In this document: piece by piece, positions 11,409 to 24,536 of the stretch
How positions within the stretch are numbered: position 1 is the first letter of the stretch
How the letters are laid out: every line of letters begins with the position of its first letter
NCBI GenBank assembly: GCA_024220505.1
Contig: JAKZZE010000003.1
Location: 62,001-126,000 of the forward strand
Reading direction: 5' to 3'
Origin: Rhizopus arrhizus
Lineage: Eukaryota > Mucoromycota > Mucoromycetes > Mucorales > Rhizopodaceae
DNA length: 64,000 nt
Translations under genes and position numbers: made by a program
Notes under the pieces: generated by a model
Seen by the model: only the letters and a program-made list of their open reading frames with translations
Told to the model about the DNA's origin: nothing
The model's database searches: none

Positions 11409-13160
11409 CTATAATGGAAGTATTTCCTTATCGGATTCATCTTCTTTAAATATCTTTGCACCTACAACATAAGCATCTTCACCAGCAACCAGACGCTTAA
11501 TACAAGCAATAGTTGAAGGTAAAGTTAAAAAGAGCCATGCAGCTAAGGGCAAGGAAGCATAATCAAGAATATTTTTCCACGTACGAGATTCTTCTTTTGT
11601 TTTATGATAGAATTCACGATCTATAAATCGGTGGAGGTGTTCATAAATAGCCAGATTAGCCAAGAGAGGAAGAGGTAAGAAAACAGTGACGAGCTTGACA
11701 AGAGTCCAGAGCTTATAAAAGAAATCAGAAGTCAGCAAAGGATTATTGGCAGGTGAGACCAAGGCCATCCAGGAAAAGGGAGGAAAGAGGATGAGTTGCA
11801 TCAAGGGCACAGCAGCAAACATCAACCAACCAGAGGAAGCAGGTATCATGTGAGCCTCGAGAATGACGGAGCATGCGGCTAACTTGTCGTAAAATCCTGA
11901 AGTGGGCACATGACAATCCAATACATTTCGGCTCTTGCGGTTCTTGTACGAATCGAGTGTATGACGAAGTGTGTAGCCGAGATCAGCCACACCTTGAAAA
12001 TGACGTTTGGCTTGAACATAGCGAGCATGAAGATTGGCTACATAACCATCGCATTGAACGTTCGTGAGATTAATAGGTACATAAATAGGTGCAGTACGAG
12101 CATAACCGTCCGTCTTGAAGAAGCACTTCAGCCACATGTGCATATCTTCACCAATAGCGTCCGCATCAACATCCCAATAGCCCACACGTTCAGCCAAGAT
12201 GAATGAAAGGCTGTAATTTGAACAAGGAACACAAAGACCATCTGAATTACTCAAATTAGACATGACCAAGGTGGCCCAAGTGATATCTGTCATACGAACA
12301 GCAGCAGGCACTTGATGGCTGTTACGGGAAAAGAAGATGGGAGGAGCACAGATGGTATAATGAGCATCGTCCGACTTGTTAAGAGCTTCTTCTACTTCAT
12401 GAATGTAAAGTTCAGGAATAGCAGCATCTGAATCCATAATCGTAAGGATAATCCGGCTACGATCATAACCTTGTCTTAGCATTTCAGCACAACCCGTACG
12501 AACAGCGTAATTAACATTAGAGCCTTTGCCTCGATATTCACCAGGTACATTGACAGGATGTCCAGTGATAAAGAATCCATGAAACCTGTCCTTGAAGAAT
12601 TCTTGTATACGTTGACCTTTTGCTTCCCAACCTTCCTCAGAGGCTTCCATGGCTAAGATAATGACATAATTGGTACTTGCATTTCTATATTTGTCCTGCC
12701 ATTAGATCCCTTCTATATTAAAAAAAGATCGGTAATACCTGTGAACAGCTAATTTTCCAATTGTATCTCTTAAAAGTGGCTCTGGTTCACTGTAGTTGGG
12801 GATGATAAATGTGTGGATAAAGTGAGGGTCCTGAAATACAAGTCCTTCTTCTTCTTCTTCTTCACATCTCATCTTTTGTAAACTTGCTGCAATTTTAGCC
12901 TTATCTACTTCACTTTTATCACTTGCATTCTTTCCCTTATTTTTCATATTCCATTTTCTAATGTTGGCTTTTATTCTTGTAGACGACAAGTAAAATTTAC
13001 AGACATGGTTGACTTGCTGATAAAGAAAACCAGTGAAATAGACAAACAGGAAAATAACATAAACTCTTGGAAAAAACATAGGGCCTAATGGTAGCAAAGT
13101 TAAAGAAACTATTGGTGTCAAAGGAGCAACCCATTCAACTGGTGAATTCAAGCGAGACAT
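11409..13160 (-). CDS. GT2-family membrane glycosyltransferase
   Basis: Two exons, 12739-13160 and 11409-12684 (about 565 residues). The intron acceptor ATATAG at 12685-12690 restores the frame to give AVH-RNASTNYVIILAME. A membrane hairpin at residues ~10-50 (LPLGPMFFPRVYVIFLFVYFTG) is followed by a Lys-rich linker. The cytosolic catalytic domain starts TFIIPNYSEPEPLLRDTI, then carries the metal-binding MDSDAAIP (DxD-type) and DAIGEDMHMWLK (GED/base motif). C-terminal membrane segments follow (WLMFAAVPLMQLILFPPF; LVTVFLPLPLLANLAIY; LPLAAWLFLTLPSTIACI). A QxxRW motif, as in chitin or cellulose synthase, is not evident. The substrate is therefore uncertain; it resembles uncharacterised fungal GT2 enzymes. 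Confidence 0.8.
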
Positions 13161-13323
13161 TGTTTTTAGTTGTTGTTTTGAAAGAAGAAGAAAAAAAAAA
13201 AAAAAAAAAAAGGGCTTCAATGAAAATGATTTAGGCACACACAAAAAAAATAGCTCAAGAATTTGATTGGCTAAAAAAGAAGAAACATGCGTTTTTATTA
13301 TGTTTTAATGCCAAGCAATTCTC

Positions 13324-14046
13324 TTAGTCTTTCTTTAAAGTTTTCTGGTTCCAATAGAGAACGACTTGTAAAACCAAAATAGCATTGAATGCTGCTGCCA
13401 ACATATTGCCAAATAGCATTAATGGATCATCTAATTCTGTCATTGTAGTAAACACACGAGCTGCACTTCCTGCAAAATAATTCACAACCGTAAATACTGA
13501 CAGTTGTCCGGTAGACTTGTTCTTGAAATTGACATAGATTTGTGGCACTTTACTGGCTAAACTAAGCGGAATGGTTACAGCGTATAAACTGCTTAAGAAT
13601 ACGGGTGGTATAATATGATTTAAGCAGTAGAATAAACTGGCTAATGTCGCTATTGTTCCTAGCATCATTCCATATTGACGACGACCAAAGTAAAAAATAA
13701 GATTGGTGATTATAACGTTTTGCAAAGAAATGAACATGATTTCACCAAATGTACTGAATGGATTACCTTGACGAAGATTATATGAAAGTGTAATAAAGTA
13801 GGACAATGTTTCCATCAAGTAAGATGTCAGTGATAATCCTGCTGCTGATTGATTCTTGAGAATTGTTAATATTTGAGGCACTTTGACTATAGATCCACCC
13901 AAGACAATGCCTAAACCAAGTCCCTTTGATATAGCATATTTGATACAATCAACATCAGTTAAATTTAAGTTTTCGACTAAAGAAAAATAACAGGTTTCAC
14001 CAACCAAGGCTACAGCTGGTTCACGTATAATGGCCGGTAACTGCAT
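13324..14046 (-). CDS. MPDU1: MPDU1 (Lec35) homologue, PQ-loop membrane protein
   Basis: Intronless, 240 residues, the usual family length. MPDU1 proteins are ER membrane proteins needed for luminal use of dolichol-phosphate-mannose and -glucose in N-glycan and GPI synthesis. Two PQ-loop repeats are visible: KVPQILTILKNQSAAGLS (about residues 55-72) and KVPQIYVNFKNKSTGQLS (about 165-182), each with flanking hydrophobic helices; about seven membrane spans in total. The poly-A/T-rich spacer at 13185-13215 separates it from the GT2 gene downstream on the same strand. Confidence 0.93.
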   Translation of the reverse strand: MQLPAIIREPAVALVGETCYFSLVENLNLTDVDCIKYAISKGLGLGIVLGGSIVKVPQILTILKNQSAAGLSLTSYLMETLSYFITLSYNLRQGNPFSTFGEIMFISLQNVIITNLIFYFGRRQYGMMLGTIATLASLFYCLNHIIPPVFLSSLYAVTIPLSLASKVPQIYVNFKNKSTGQLSVFTVVNYFAGSAARVFTTMTELDDPLMLFGNMLAAAFNAILVLQVVLYWNQKTLKKD

Positions 14047-14139
14047 TTCTTTTTATTTATAAAGAAAAAATAGCTTCATACGAGACTTCCTTTTAATAGC
14101 GCACTTTTAAAATACGTGTCAGAATTTAAATGATAGTTT

Positions 14140-14460
14140 TTTTTTATGAATGAGAATATCAATTTATTAAAACTCATCAAAAGGATTAAAAGCGATTCAA
14201 ATGTATCAAATAGTGAGCCATGACAAGTTTCTGCCTTCATCGTTACCCTATATTAGGCAGAGATTCCTCGAATGGCTTCCCAATGTCTCCCGCTAGTGTT
14301 TTTTACACGTGTCACCGTTTCTTTCTCGCCAAGCATTTTTACCCTTGAACCCTCAAGGGGATTTTAGCTTACATTCATTTTCTTTTGATCTGACCTGGAT
14401 GAGAATGATGGAAACTATCATGCGCTAATTTGAGATTTAATTGTAAATAAAGTAAATGTT
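14140..14460 (+). repeat. Decayed 3' tail of an orphan ORF1-like unit
   Basis: It shares layout with the tails at 42510-42650 and 43490-43640: a hairpin CCCTTGAACCCTCAAGGGG at ~14341-14360, then TTTTGATCTGACCTGG, then a second hairpin ATGATGGAAACTATCAT at ~14404-14420. The stems have different bases in the three copies but keep pairing. This copy immediately precedes another unit (14465 onward), as in the tandem pair at 41.6-43.6 kb. Confidence 0.55.
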
Positions 14461-14464
14461 TAAA

Positions 14465-15010
14465 CTTATCAAATAGTGAGAGCTCTTTTTCCACTTTCCA
14501 TCACTTTTTATAGGTTTTGCCTTATTTGGAAATCCTCGCTATGTATCACAACAGCAAGCAACTCCAACAACTTCAGGCAGACTTAGCTATTACTCATGCC
14601 GAGATACGCAAGTTACGACAAGAGAATGTTTTCTTACGGAAACAACTTGCTCCGAATCTGTCAATCACAGACATCTTACCTTCTCCATCTGGACGCGTCA
14701 CGTCGCCAACCGTTTCCTCCCTCCCTCGTAACCCTTACCCCATCACCTAACAATGCCTCCACTCCTCCGCCTAAGATTGCTAAGCCAAACGCAATAATTC
14801 CCAACTTAGCCTGACTGCTATTACCAGGCAATTTTCTTCGCCTGCTGAACCAACAGGCTTTAAACTCATCCATGTACCCGTTCGATGCTGCCTCCCTCTA
14901 CAACAATTGCGCTCTAACCTTCGCAGGCTACACGTTAACACTCGTCGAATTCTAGATATTCATTATTCAGATAGAAATTTAGCCAGCTTCCTTATCCACA
15001 TTGGTTATGA
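14465..15010 (+). pseudogene. Decayed orphan coiled-coil/ORF1-like gene
   Basis: The leader (CTCTTTTTCCACTTTCCATC) matches the leaders at ~41580 and ~42650. The start near 14541 encodes a coiled coil (LQQLQADLAITHAEIRKL). Frameshifts near 14660-14820 break it, but the conserved second domain is still readable at 14850-15010 (LIHVPVRCCLPLQQLRSN; HVNTRRILDIHYSDRNLAS), matching the proteins at 41656-42435 and 42706-43464. Confidence 0.6.
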
Positions 15011-15229
15011 AATATCACTACAGACTAGTCTACCCATTCCCTTTATATATGCAAAGAAGACCCACAAGAAAATTCAAACTTAGCAGGGTTCTCCAAGCAC
15101 AAAAAACATGTTATTTCTTTAAACGAGATTTCTTTTCAAATAGTATACAATATAAAAACAGAAAACATTGTGGCTCTCCAAAAATACTGTTGTTAATGGA
15201 AATCTTAAATCCAAGCTTTTTTTTTTGCG

Positions 15230-15900
15230 TTTTCACTAGCATCTGAATTCAGCGATCTTGATTTTGACAATGAAGACTATCCAACTGAATCAAGCATCAA
15301 TTTTGATCCATTTATTGAACAAATGGACCATGATGATACCAATATAACAACAATAAAGAATCGTCAACCAAAGACAATGTTCAGTTTTAATACAAATTCA
15401 TAAATCACAAATACAAGCAACAACAGCTGGAAAGCTGTTATCAGTAGTCCTGTGCATCCTATTCCTAGAAGTACTTGGTACAAATTTCTTCATGGAAAAA
15501 AATTATTCGCTCGATCCAATTTGCACAGAATCATCCCAGCAAATGTAGAAGACAAATTTTGTCCACTGTGCAGATTACCAAAAATAGAGCAGCCTATGCC
15601 CTTTACTTGCATTCAAAAACAAGCCCTGTGGAAAGCGACTTTCAAGAAATACTTGTCAAATCCTAAAGATCCTAACTACAGCTCAATATTTATCTACATG
15701 TAGACTATCCAAGTATCACGTCTTGCATTATCATGACAAGTTTACAATATATAATTTATTTTGCTACTGTCATCCAATTTGAATGGAAAGCTTACTGGCA
15801 ACAATTCTTTGAACAGATTCCTGTCTTGGATGAGATGATCATCAATCAAATCCAGAAAGAACCATTGAAACTATCTGCTCACAATTATCTACGCTAATAT
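15230..15900 (+). pseudogene. LINE-like ORF2 C-terminal remnant
   Basis: Broken frames encode SSPVHPIPRSTWYKFLHGKKLFARSNLHRI-type sequence followed by a CPLC Cys motif (about 15570-15590) and a hydrophobic tail. This order is typical of the region after the reverse transcriptase in fungal LINE ORF2 proteins (from memory). In-frame stops and frameshifts show it is dead, and no RT or endonuclease is left. It lies directly downstream of the decayed ORF1-like gene. Confidence 0.5.
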
Positions 15901-16292
15901 CTTTTGTATTTTCGTAGCAAGTCATTTTATTTACAGATAAAGTTAAAATCCAAATGGGCACATAATGATTTAGTTTTTATCGTTTTCGCCCAGGTCGGAT
16001 CAAGAAATGAGTGGAAGCTAAAAAAAAATCTTATGGGATCAAGGGTAAAAATGTTTAGGAAAAAAAAAAAACAGTGATACATGCAAGAGACACTAACGAG
16101 AGAAACTGGAAAGTCAGTCAAGGAATCTTTGCCCAAGATGAGATGACAGTGAAGGCGGAACTTGTTCATGGCATAGGTGGTCTAGCTCATGAAGGATGGT
16201 GCAGATAGTAGGCCATCGAAGAAACCAGGGAAGGACGGCTTGGAAGGAACGCGGTGTTTGATTAGTCACTATTTGATACACTTGAATCACTT
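15901..16292. other. Spacer without recognisable gene
   Basis: No coding region supported. It probably holds more transposon debris plus the 3' UTR of the downstream minus-strand kinase gene. Confidence 0.4.
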
Positions 16293-17420
16293 TTAATCCT
16301 TATATTCTTTGATGAGCTTTAATAAACATTTATTTAGATTTGCGATAATAATGCAAAACTGTATCAAAAATTTTTGACGTCGATATCCCATAAATCCTAT
16401 AAATAAAACACAGCCAACTATCAATAGTCTTCTGTTACTGAAATTCCAATTTAGATATTGTCTATTGATCTTTAACTCTTTTGTTTTGTCTGGTAATATA
16501 TCTGATCTCACCACTTTACGTTCCTTGTCCAATACAATTTTCAAATGGCGATTGATTTTCTTGTAATCCTCTGCCTGCTTTCTATCCAATCCATCAAAAA
16601 GACTTTTATCTAACTGAGGTAGATACAGCTCATATGCAGGCATATAAGTATCCACAAAGTTTTTCACTGCCTCTTTGGATAAGCCAGTTACTCCTCGCGT
16701 CGATTTCATGTATTCCTCTTGTTCCAATCGCCACTGGTATACTTGCTGTATATCAAGTGGTGATAAATGGATAAAGATGTCAAAGTATGGGTATAACTCG
16801 GCTTCGTATTGCTTCAGCGATTCATTCAACATATTAATATCCTCAAATTTGAGTGACTTGAAAGTATCTTTATCTTGCTTTGATTGATAGATAGCTTCAA
16901 GTGATTGATTTTGCAAGGACTTGAAACCTAGCATCCATCCTTCAAATAACACAATATCAAAAGGTCCCGATACATGCTTCCACTCCTTCTCTGAGAGTCT
17001 GTCTCCTTGTCCATCAAAAAGTGACTTGTCATAGGCAGGAATAGCCACACTTGTTTGGTTCAAGATTAAAGATTTCAATGTCTCTGTAGCAAGTCTGAGG
17101 TCGTGTGAGCCTGCTTGACCTCTTTGCTGGTAGAGCTTGTTATTCGGATATCGCTGTGATAGCTTCACTTGATCCTCATGAGTCAGATACACATCATCCA
17201 AAGAAAAATTGACGACTCTTAGATGATAAGGCTCTCGCTTTAATAAATATGTTAACGTGTCGCATAAAGTTGTTTTGCCACTGCCTTGACATCCGGATAT
17301 ACCCACAATCATTGGTTGGTCAGGTAAACCATGCTGCTTTCTGTTATCTCTAAAGCATGAATAATGGTTTAATATGTGCGAGAGCGAATCCCTCGTCTGT
17401 GGCAACATGGCATATTCCAT
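16293..17420 (-). CDS. TDA10: Glycerate-kinase-like P-loop kinase (TDA10/GLYK family)
   Basis: Intronless, about 375 residues from the ATG at 17420 (an in-frame ATG at 17474 would add a short hydrophobic stretch). The P-loop GISGCQGSGKTT at ~residue 40-50 is followed by FSLDDVYLTHEDQ, YQQRGQAGSHD, IPAYDKSLFDGQGDR and FEGWMLGF, the signature order of plant-type glycerate 3-kinase and yeast Tda10. The first ~300 residues match the family size. The extra ~55-residue tail contains a hydrophobic segment (LLIVGCVLFIGFMGY), which is unusual and could be a tail anchor or read-through into former 3' UTR. The substrate (D-glycerate) is inferred from the family. Confidence 0.85.
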   Translation of the reverse strand: MEYAMLPQTRDSLSHILNHYSCFRDNRKQHGLPDQPMIVGISGCQGSGKTTLCDTLTYLLKREPYHLRVVNFSLDDVYLTHEDQVKLSQRYPNNKLYQQRGQAGSHDLRLATETLKSLILNQTSVAIPAYDKSLFDGQGDRLSEKEWKHVSGPFDIVLFEGWMLGFKSLQNQSLEAIYQSKQDKDTFKSLKFEDINMLNESLKQYEAELYPYFDIFIHLSPLDIQQVYQWRLEQEEYMKSTRGVTGLSKEAVKNFVDTYMPAYELYLPQLDKSLFDGLDRKQAEDYKKINRHLKIVLDKERKVVRSDILPDKTKELKINRQYLNWNFSNRRLLIVGCVLFIGFMGYRRQKFLIQFCIIIANLNKCLLKLIKEYKD

Positions 17421-17672
17421 TACGCTTTTTATATGAAAAAAAAAGTAGGAAATAAAAAAGAAACGTAATTTCATTTATGCTACTTTTAGTAAAACCTAAA
17501 ACAGGGAAATGTAGTCACAGTCTGATGTACAGTTTTTTTTTTTTTTTTTTGACAAAGTCATTTTTTTCTTTTAAAAAACTCGAAAATAAATTATACTAAA
17601 GGGGACAATGGTAAAAACAAAGAAAAAAAATAGATTTTTGTATCTTTTCCTAAGTTTATTTACATTAAATAG

Positions 17673-19240
<1,568 letters not shown>

Positions 19241-19652
19241 CCATTTTCCTTTTTTTTGTTGAAAAAAAAAAAGAGAGTGAATAAGATGATACTAATAGTA
19301 AAGTATATCAGAAAAACTATTATCGAAAACTTTAAATTTCATTCAGTAAAGTTGTGATAAACATTTATTTAATATAAAAACAAAAAGATTGATAGAATTC
19401 AATTTGATTATAACAGTAACATGGTTTACCTCACACAATGTACATCGCTTGTTAAAGCATTATAACTTTTTCTTAAATGTTTTGATTATCCATTGGAAAA
19501 TTGTTTAATTATACGAGAATGGGTTGTTTATTTGATAAAACGCGTAAATGCATTCATGCAAAATCAAAAATTGAAATGCCGCAATAAACAATATGTATAA
19601 ATAGTTATCGTTTGAACTGACAACTTTTTTTTTTTTTTCTTACTCATTTAAA

Positions 19653-20081
19653 ATGGGAAAAGATCTTGAAAAGTTACGCATTAAGGCTAAACAAGAAATT
19701 GAAAAGAAGGTTATTCTGAGCATCATCTATCAAGCTAAATATGAGGCTTCTATGTATAAAAAGGAAATTGAAAAGCTTGTAAGTATTAAATACACTGTTA
19801 TTTTATGAAATTTGTTTAGCATGTGTCTGTGCACAGTTCAATTCTGTGTTATACATCTTTTTCTTTTCTTGATCACTTGAAAATGCTCCAAGGAAGATAA
19901 AAGACAATTGACTAACATTTTATTTCATCAGGAATCCACTGAAGTATATATCTGTTCACAGTTGTTTTGCTTATAAATGAGAGGATTTAAATTACTTACT
20001 TTATTTTCTTAGGGTTCAGCATCTTCTTTATCAGACGAGATTACTAAAGAGAATAAATACAGTTCAGGGATTTTACATTAA
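19653..20081 (+). CDS. Small two-exon protein, 64 residues
   Basis: Exon 19653-19778 (42 codons) joins exon 20013-20081 (22 codons plus stop) by a GTAAGT..TTAG intron of 234 bp with matching phase. The protein is highly charged and helical at first (LEKLRIKAKQEIEKKV), then Ser-rich. A T-rich stretch sits just before the ATG. No family recognised; it is supported only by splice signals and a clean frame. Confidence 0.45.
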
Positions 20082-21290
20082 AGTATAAGCTGTCTTTTTT
20101 AATAAAATTGCTAATGAACATACAGCTTGAAGGGATAAGAAGTAATTACTATCGATACTAATGAAATAAAAACATATTGCATGTAACGATTATTCTTATA
20201 AAAAATCAAGTTTATATTATTAAACGCTTAAAATATAGCATATCATAACCATCAAGATTTAAATCGATTATGAGATTTGCACATACTGTCTCCTATTAAT
20301 CTTTAGCTACATTAGCTTTATTCATAATTAAGTATTCTTTACTATATTTTGATTAGTCATGACTATATGTTTTACTAATTTTTCACTATAAAATAAAGTA
20401 TATATCATTCTTGACAAGAGTATACAAGTTAAATAACAATATGTTACATATTTTATGCTTTCAATATAATCTTTTACTTTATTATAACTCTATGAGATGG
20501 TTTAAAACCTTAGATAAAGCATGAAGAATAAAAGTTTATGCTTTAAGAGGCATTAGATTTGATTTGCTGGTTATAGGTGACTAACAAATCTTGAATTGTT
20601 AGATAAACAGTTAAAAAAAGAAAAAATGAGATTAAAATAGCTTGCTTTTACTTAAAATAAATATATGAGAGCTGCTATTCTTTATGAGGATGGTGAAAGT
20701 ACGTGTACGTACGTGTTTTTCTATGAATTAGTTGGGTGAAAATAATACAAGTGTACGATTTCAAAAGGAGCGTTCAAAAGACATGGAAGAACTTGTGTAT
20801 ACGTATTATAAAATTGAGTAATAATTCGGTTTGTATGCCTCAAGATACAAGTGTGATAAATTCCAGATACAAATATTTGGTGACAAAGGAAGCAATTGAG
20901 TAAGTTCACTAGTGTTGTGGTTACCTTATTTTGTTAAGTAAAACTGACTTGTTGAAAAAAAAAAAAGCTAGCTTGCTTTGAGTAAAAAGGGTATACACCC
21001 ACATCATTGACGTACTTGGATTGTAAAGCAAAATCAAAGTATTCAATAAAAAATATCTGAATTTCTGTTTAAATAAAACATCTCAAAGATAAATTAATCC
21101 AAGTCAAGGGGATAAAAAGTTTCGTCATTTTTATACAAGAGAAAAATAATATTTGAATTCATAAAGTAAATAATAAACAAATGATTATATAACGCGTGCT
21201 GCAAATTCATTCATTAAAGACCAATTGATCTACCTACTGTAAGTTACTATTGAGGTTGAAGTTCCTATTCCTTGGCTATTGTGAACTCTT
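20082..21290. other. AT-rich intergenic region
   Basis: No gene seen. A short ACGT-rich alternating run occurs at 20700-20716. The right part probably grades into LTR fragments. Confidence 0.5.
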
Positions 21291-21299
21291 CAGATTGGA

Positions 21300-21865
21300 A
21301 AAAGTTAAAATGCGTTGGCCAAGGTTTTGACAAAAGAATAAAAATTATGACTTAAAAAGAGCTATGGATTAAGAATAATTTGCTTGTGTTTAATAGCCAT
21401 CAGACATTGTCAAGTATATCAAACTTGCTTTGTATAAAATAAAGTAAAAAGGCTAAAGCAAAAGGGTCTGCAATGGAATGTATACGGTATAAGGATTACT
21501 TATTTTAGATGTAATGTAATTCAGAAAAAAAAAATTATGTTGAATGATATTATAAGATTGGGATTTGTAGAGCTTTAGCGTTAAATGAGTTTGTTTTAAA
21601 AGGTATTTGATATGTGATTAAGGATTCGGTTTTAGAAAAGGCTATAATTTGAGTGTGATTTGTTCGTAATAAGTGATCACCAGACCTTGTATTGTAGATC
21701 AAACAGTAAAAAGTAATAAAAGTTTTCTTGATAAGAGAATATAAAATTGATACGATGAAGATAATCTGACTTCAAAGGACTTGACTTGTTGTATATGTAG
21801 GGGGATCAGAAAGATTTTAAATGTAGATCCTTGAAGATATTCTTTTTATTGAAGTTATGTTAAAT
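21300..21865. repeat. LTR-like fragment
   Basis: It contains a variant of the recurrent motif (GTGATCACCAGACCTTG at ~21673) and the block GATGAAGATAAT..CTTCAAAGGACTTG (about 21755-21783) also seen at 1927, 43985 and 63908. It lies immediately 3' (minus strand) of a truncated gag. Confidence 0.55.
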
Positions 21866-22933
21866 CTAAAAGTAAAAGGATAAAGGGATATTTATATTGT
21901 TACTTGGTAGGTACCTGTTGTTGTTATAATCGTTGTAATTACTGTTATTGTTGTATCGATTATTGCGATTGTAATTTCTGGCAGGTTGTTGATATTGTTG
22001 ATTATTGTTGAACTCCATACGAATAGTTTTCTGAATAAGGTCCACTAAATCTTGTTGTTGATTAGTCTCCATAATTTGTTGATGGTTATAACTTTGCTGA
22101 GATCTGTGATGGTTGTGATTATCATGTAATTGCTTTGGATATCCTTTAGATGTATCCATAGTTGCTAATTGGTTGATAGCAAGCATGTTATGATCATTTG
22201 ACTTGTACACTGGCATATTACTTTGTTGAATTTCTCGGTAAGGTAAGGCTGGTACACCATATTCATAATCGCCAATAAGTTCGATATTGTGATTTGGGTG
22301 TGTATGATGTGGCTGATAATAGCTGTTACTGGGATAGACCAATGCTTGGTTTGCATTTCTTGGGATAAAGGGATTGTCCACCATAGCAATCCTTCGTGGT
22401 CTATTTGTGTTCCACCAGCTTTCTGCGTGGTTCAACCAATCTTTTAATGTCTTTGAACTGCTTTGTATGCAGAATCTTTTAATTTCTGGCTGTAAACCAG
22501 CTCTAAATCAGCTTTCGATTACGGCTTCATCTTCAATATTGGCAAGATCAGCTGCTTCACGTAGTCTAGCCAAGAAGATGCGTGGATGCTCTTGTTCTCC
22601 TTGAATCATATCGTTAAACTCCAATTCATAGTTTTGGATAAGCTCTGCTGTGACATATTGACTTCTAAGAGCTTCAATTGCTTGATCGTATTTAACTTCG
22701 GGAAGTTTCTTGAGTATATCTTTTTCAAAAAAGACTTTTGCAGCACCTTTGAGTAAGGATCTAAGAATTGCAAGTTTACGGGCGTCATGTACATTGTTGA
22801 TAGCAAGATAAGATTCAAGTCTTTCTAGGAAATAGCGAAAATCTTCGCCTTCATAGCCATGAAAGTCAACGGGTACAGGTTTATAGTTGTAGTTATTGGC
22901 CAACGCGATATGTCCGGTATTGTAAGTTGTCAT
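21866..22933 (-). pseudogene. Ty3/gypsy-type gag, broken by one stop
   Basis: About 355 codons. It starts MTTYNTGHIALANNY and has the retrotransposon gag core (FHGYEGEDFRYFLERLESYL; EFNDMIQGEQEHPRIFLARL), then a Gln/Asn/His-rich tail. It is closely related to the gag at 61895-63055. An in-frame TGA at ~22508 replaces an Arg codon (intact in the relative: VIESRFRAGL), a C-to-T type change. No protease or polymerase follows; LTR-like DNA starts at once, so this is an internally deleted element. Confidence 0.85.
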
Positions 22934-23057
22934 TTTAGTTGTGTTGAGTTTGTGAGTAAGTTGTATGTGTGTTTAAGCAAGCAAATTCTTGTGAGTTAAA
23001 GTTTTGTAAGTATTGTCTTGTTGATCCTTGAGTATTTTCCAATTAAAGTGTAATTGT

Positions 23058-23075
23058 CCCTCGTAGTGACCACCA
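23058..23075 (-). other. Candidate primer-binding site
   Basis: Minus-strand TGGTGGTCACTACGAGGG begins two bases after a putative LTR end (..AACA) and ends in the gag leader. The same 18 bases occur in the same place upstream of the other gag (63223-63240). The TGG start fits a tRNA 3' CCA, but the tRNA was not identified. Confidence 0.5.
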
Positions 23076-23077
23076 AA

Positions 23078-23930
23078 TGTTATTTTTATAACCTTGTGGG
23101 TTGGTTGAGTGTTTTATACAGAAGTTTTTCTTGAAATTTTTAAAGTAAGGTACTGTAGTGACCACCAGATCTTTTATATAAGATCAAATATAAGTAAGAT
23201 AAAAGATAAAGATAAAAAATAAAGGGATCAGGAACTTTTTATGAGAAGGTTGCCTGTTTATTGAATAATATATAATAAAATATATGAGTAGAACTGTACT
23301 GTCCTTTTTCTTTGGCTAAATGTTTGTGATATTTATATGTAATAGTTTTTTTTTTTTTTTTTTTTTTTTGACCTTTTTCATTTTTTTGACTTTTTTCATT
23401 TTTTAGCTTCTTTGTTACAATGTTTTTAGATTTTTGTGCTTTCCTTTGAATTGTGAATTTAGTTGAGTTTTTCAATTTCATTGAGTTATCAAAAAATATT
23501 GAGGACATGAACTTAGTTCAGGTCCGAACTTTCTTCGTCAAGTGGTACAGTTTGATTAAAAGAATTTCTATTTTCGTCACATTAGCTTTGTTATTTTATA
23601 GGTAGGCTTGTTGTAAGTGAATTAATTTGAGTTAAGTTTGCTTGTAAAGCTTGATTTAAGGTTGTGATTGCCTTGTAAGTTGTTGTTTTATATAGAATTT
23701 AAGCAGATGCTTGATAAGTAGTGACCACCAGATCTTATGTGTAAGATCAATACAATGTTTCTTGATAAAAGTTAAAGTAGAGTAAAAAGTTTAAGTGAAC
23801 AGGGACTTTCTTGTTAAAGTTTGTTAATTATTGAGTAAAAATATATGATTTATTTAAACTGACCAACAATTTCTTCACAAAAAGATGGGATATATATATG
23901 AATAATTTTTTTTTTCTTTTTTTATCTTTC
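23078..23930. repeat. Stacked LTR-like units
   Basis: It starts TGTTATTTTTATAACC next to the primer-binding site. Two further copies of the GTGACCACCAGATCTT motif follow at ~23155 and ~23722. 23660-23930 closely matches 63330-63560. Poly-T and TTTTTTGAC repeats lie at 23347-23400. This looks like successive insertions of one gypsy-type LTR family. Confidence 0.6.
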
Positions 23931-24002
23931 TGACTTGACTCGGCTAATCTCTGTGTATCCTTATTGCCATTTTCGTTACAGCTTCTTTGTTACTGTCTTT
24001 CC

Positions 24003-24140
24003 GCCGTCAATTGGTCACTTTTTTGAAAAACTTGATCGCTTTTTAAATTTCAATTGGACACTTTCGTGACTCCCAGTTGGTCGATATTTTGAGTCTCAAT
24101 TGGTCACCTTTTTCGAAACCAATTGGTCACTTATTCAGCA
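24003..24140. repeat. Degenerate tandem repeat (CAATTGGTCAC)
   Basis: At least five imperfect copies of a unit around CAATTGGTCACTTTTT spaced ~20-40 bp. No coding potential seen. Confidence 0.6.
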
Positions 24141-24536
24141 GAGTTGATATTTCTTCAACAGAAAGCAGAAAGTGAGTCGAGTTAGTTCCGTGTGGTAGAC
24201 CTCTCTTGACATCGGCTACCTTTTCTTTGTTCCTTTGTATCTTCAGAATTACGATTTACTATTCTAGGTTGGGTACGTGTGAGTGCAAACTCCAGCTTCT
24301 TAGTGATATGACGGTAAATTGTTGATTCGTTTATTACTAAATCTTTTACAATGCCAGGTCATCAACATATTCTTCAATAAATTGGTATCAAAAAAGAGAA
24401 ATAATGGATTGTATTAAATAAGACTTAAATGTCTTTACTACATCTTTGTTAAAGAAATAGAAATATCAAAGCCAGAATGTCAAGGTTCTTGGGCTATACT
24501 CTAAGGGATATAATAATTAAAACTTTTCTAATGAGG

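Noticed and set aside
24003..24140. CRISPR-like array
   Set aside because: Repeats are degenerate, spacing irregular, and the genome is eukaryotic.
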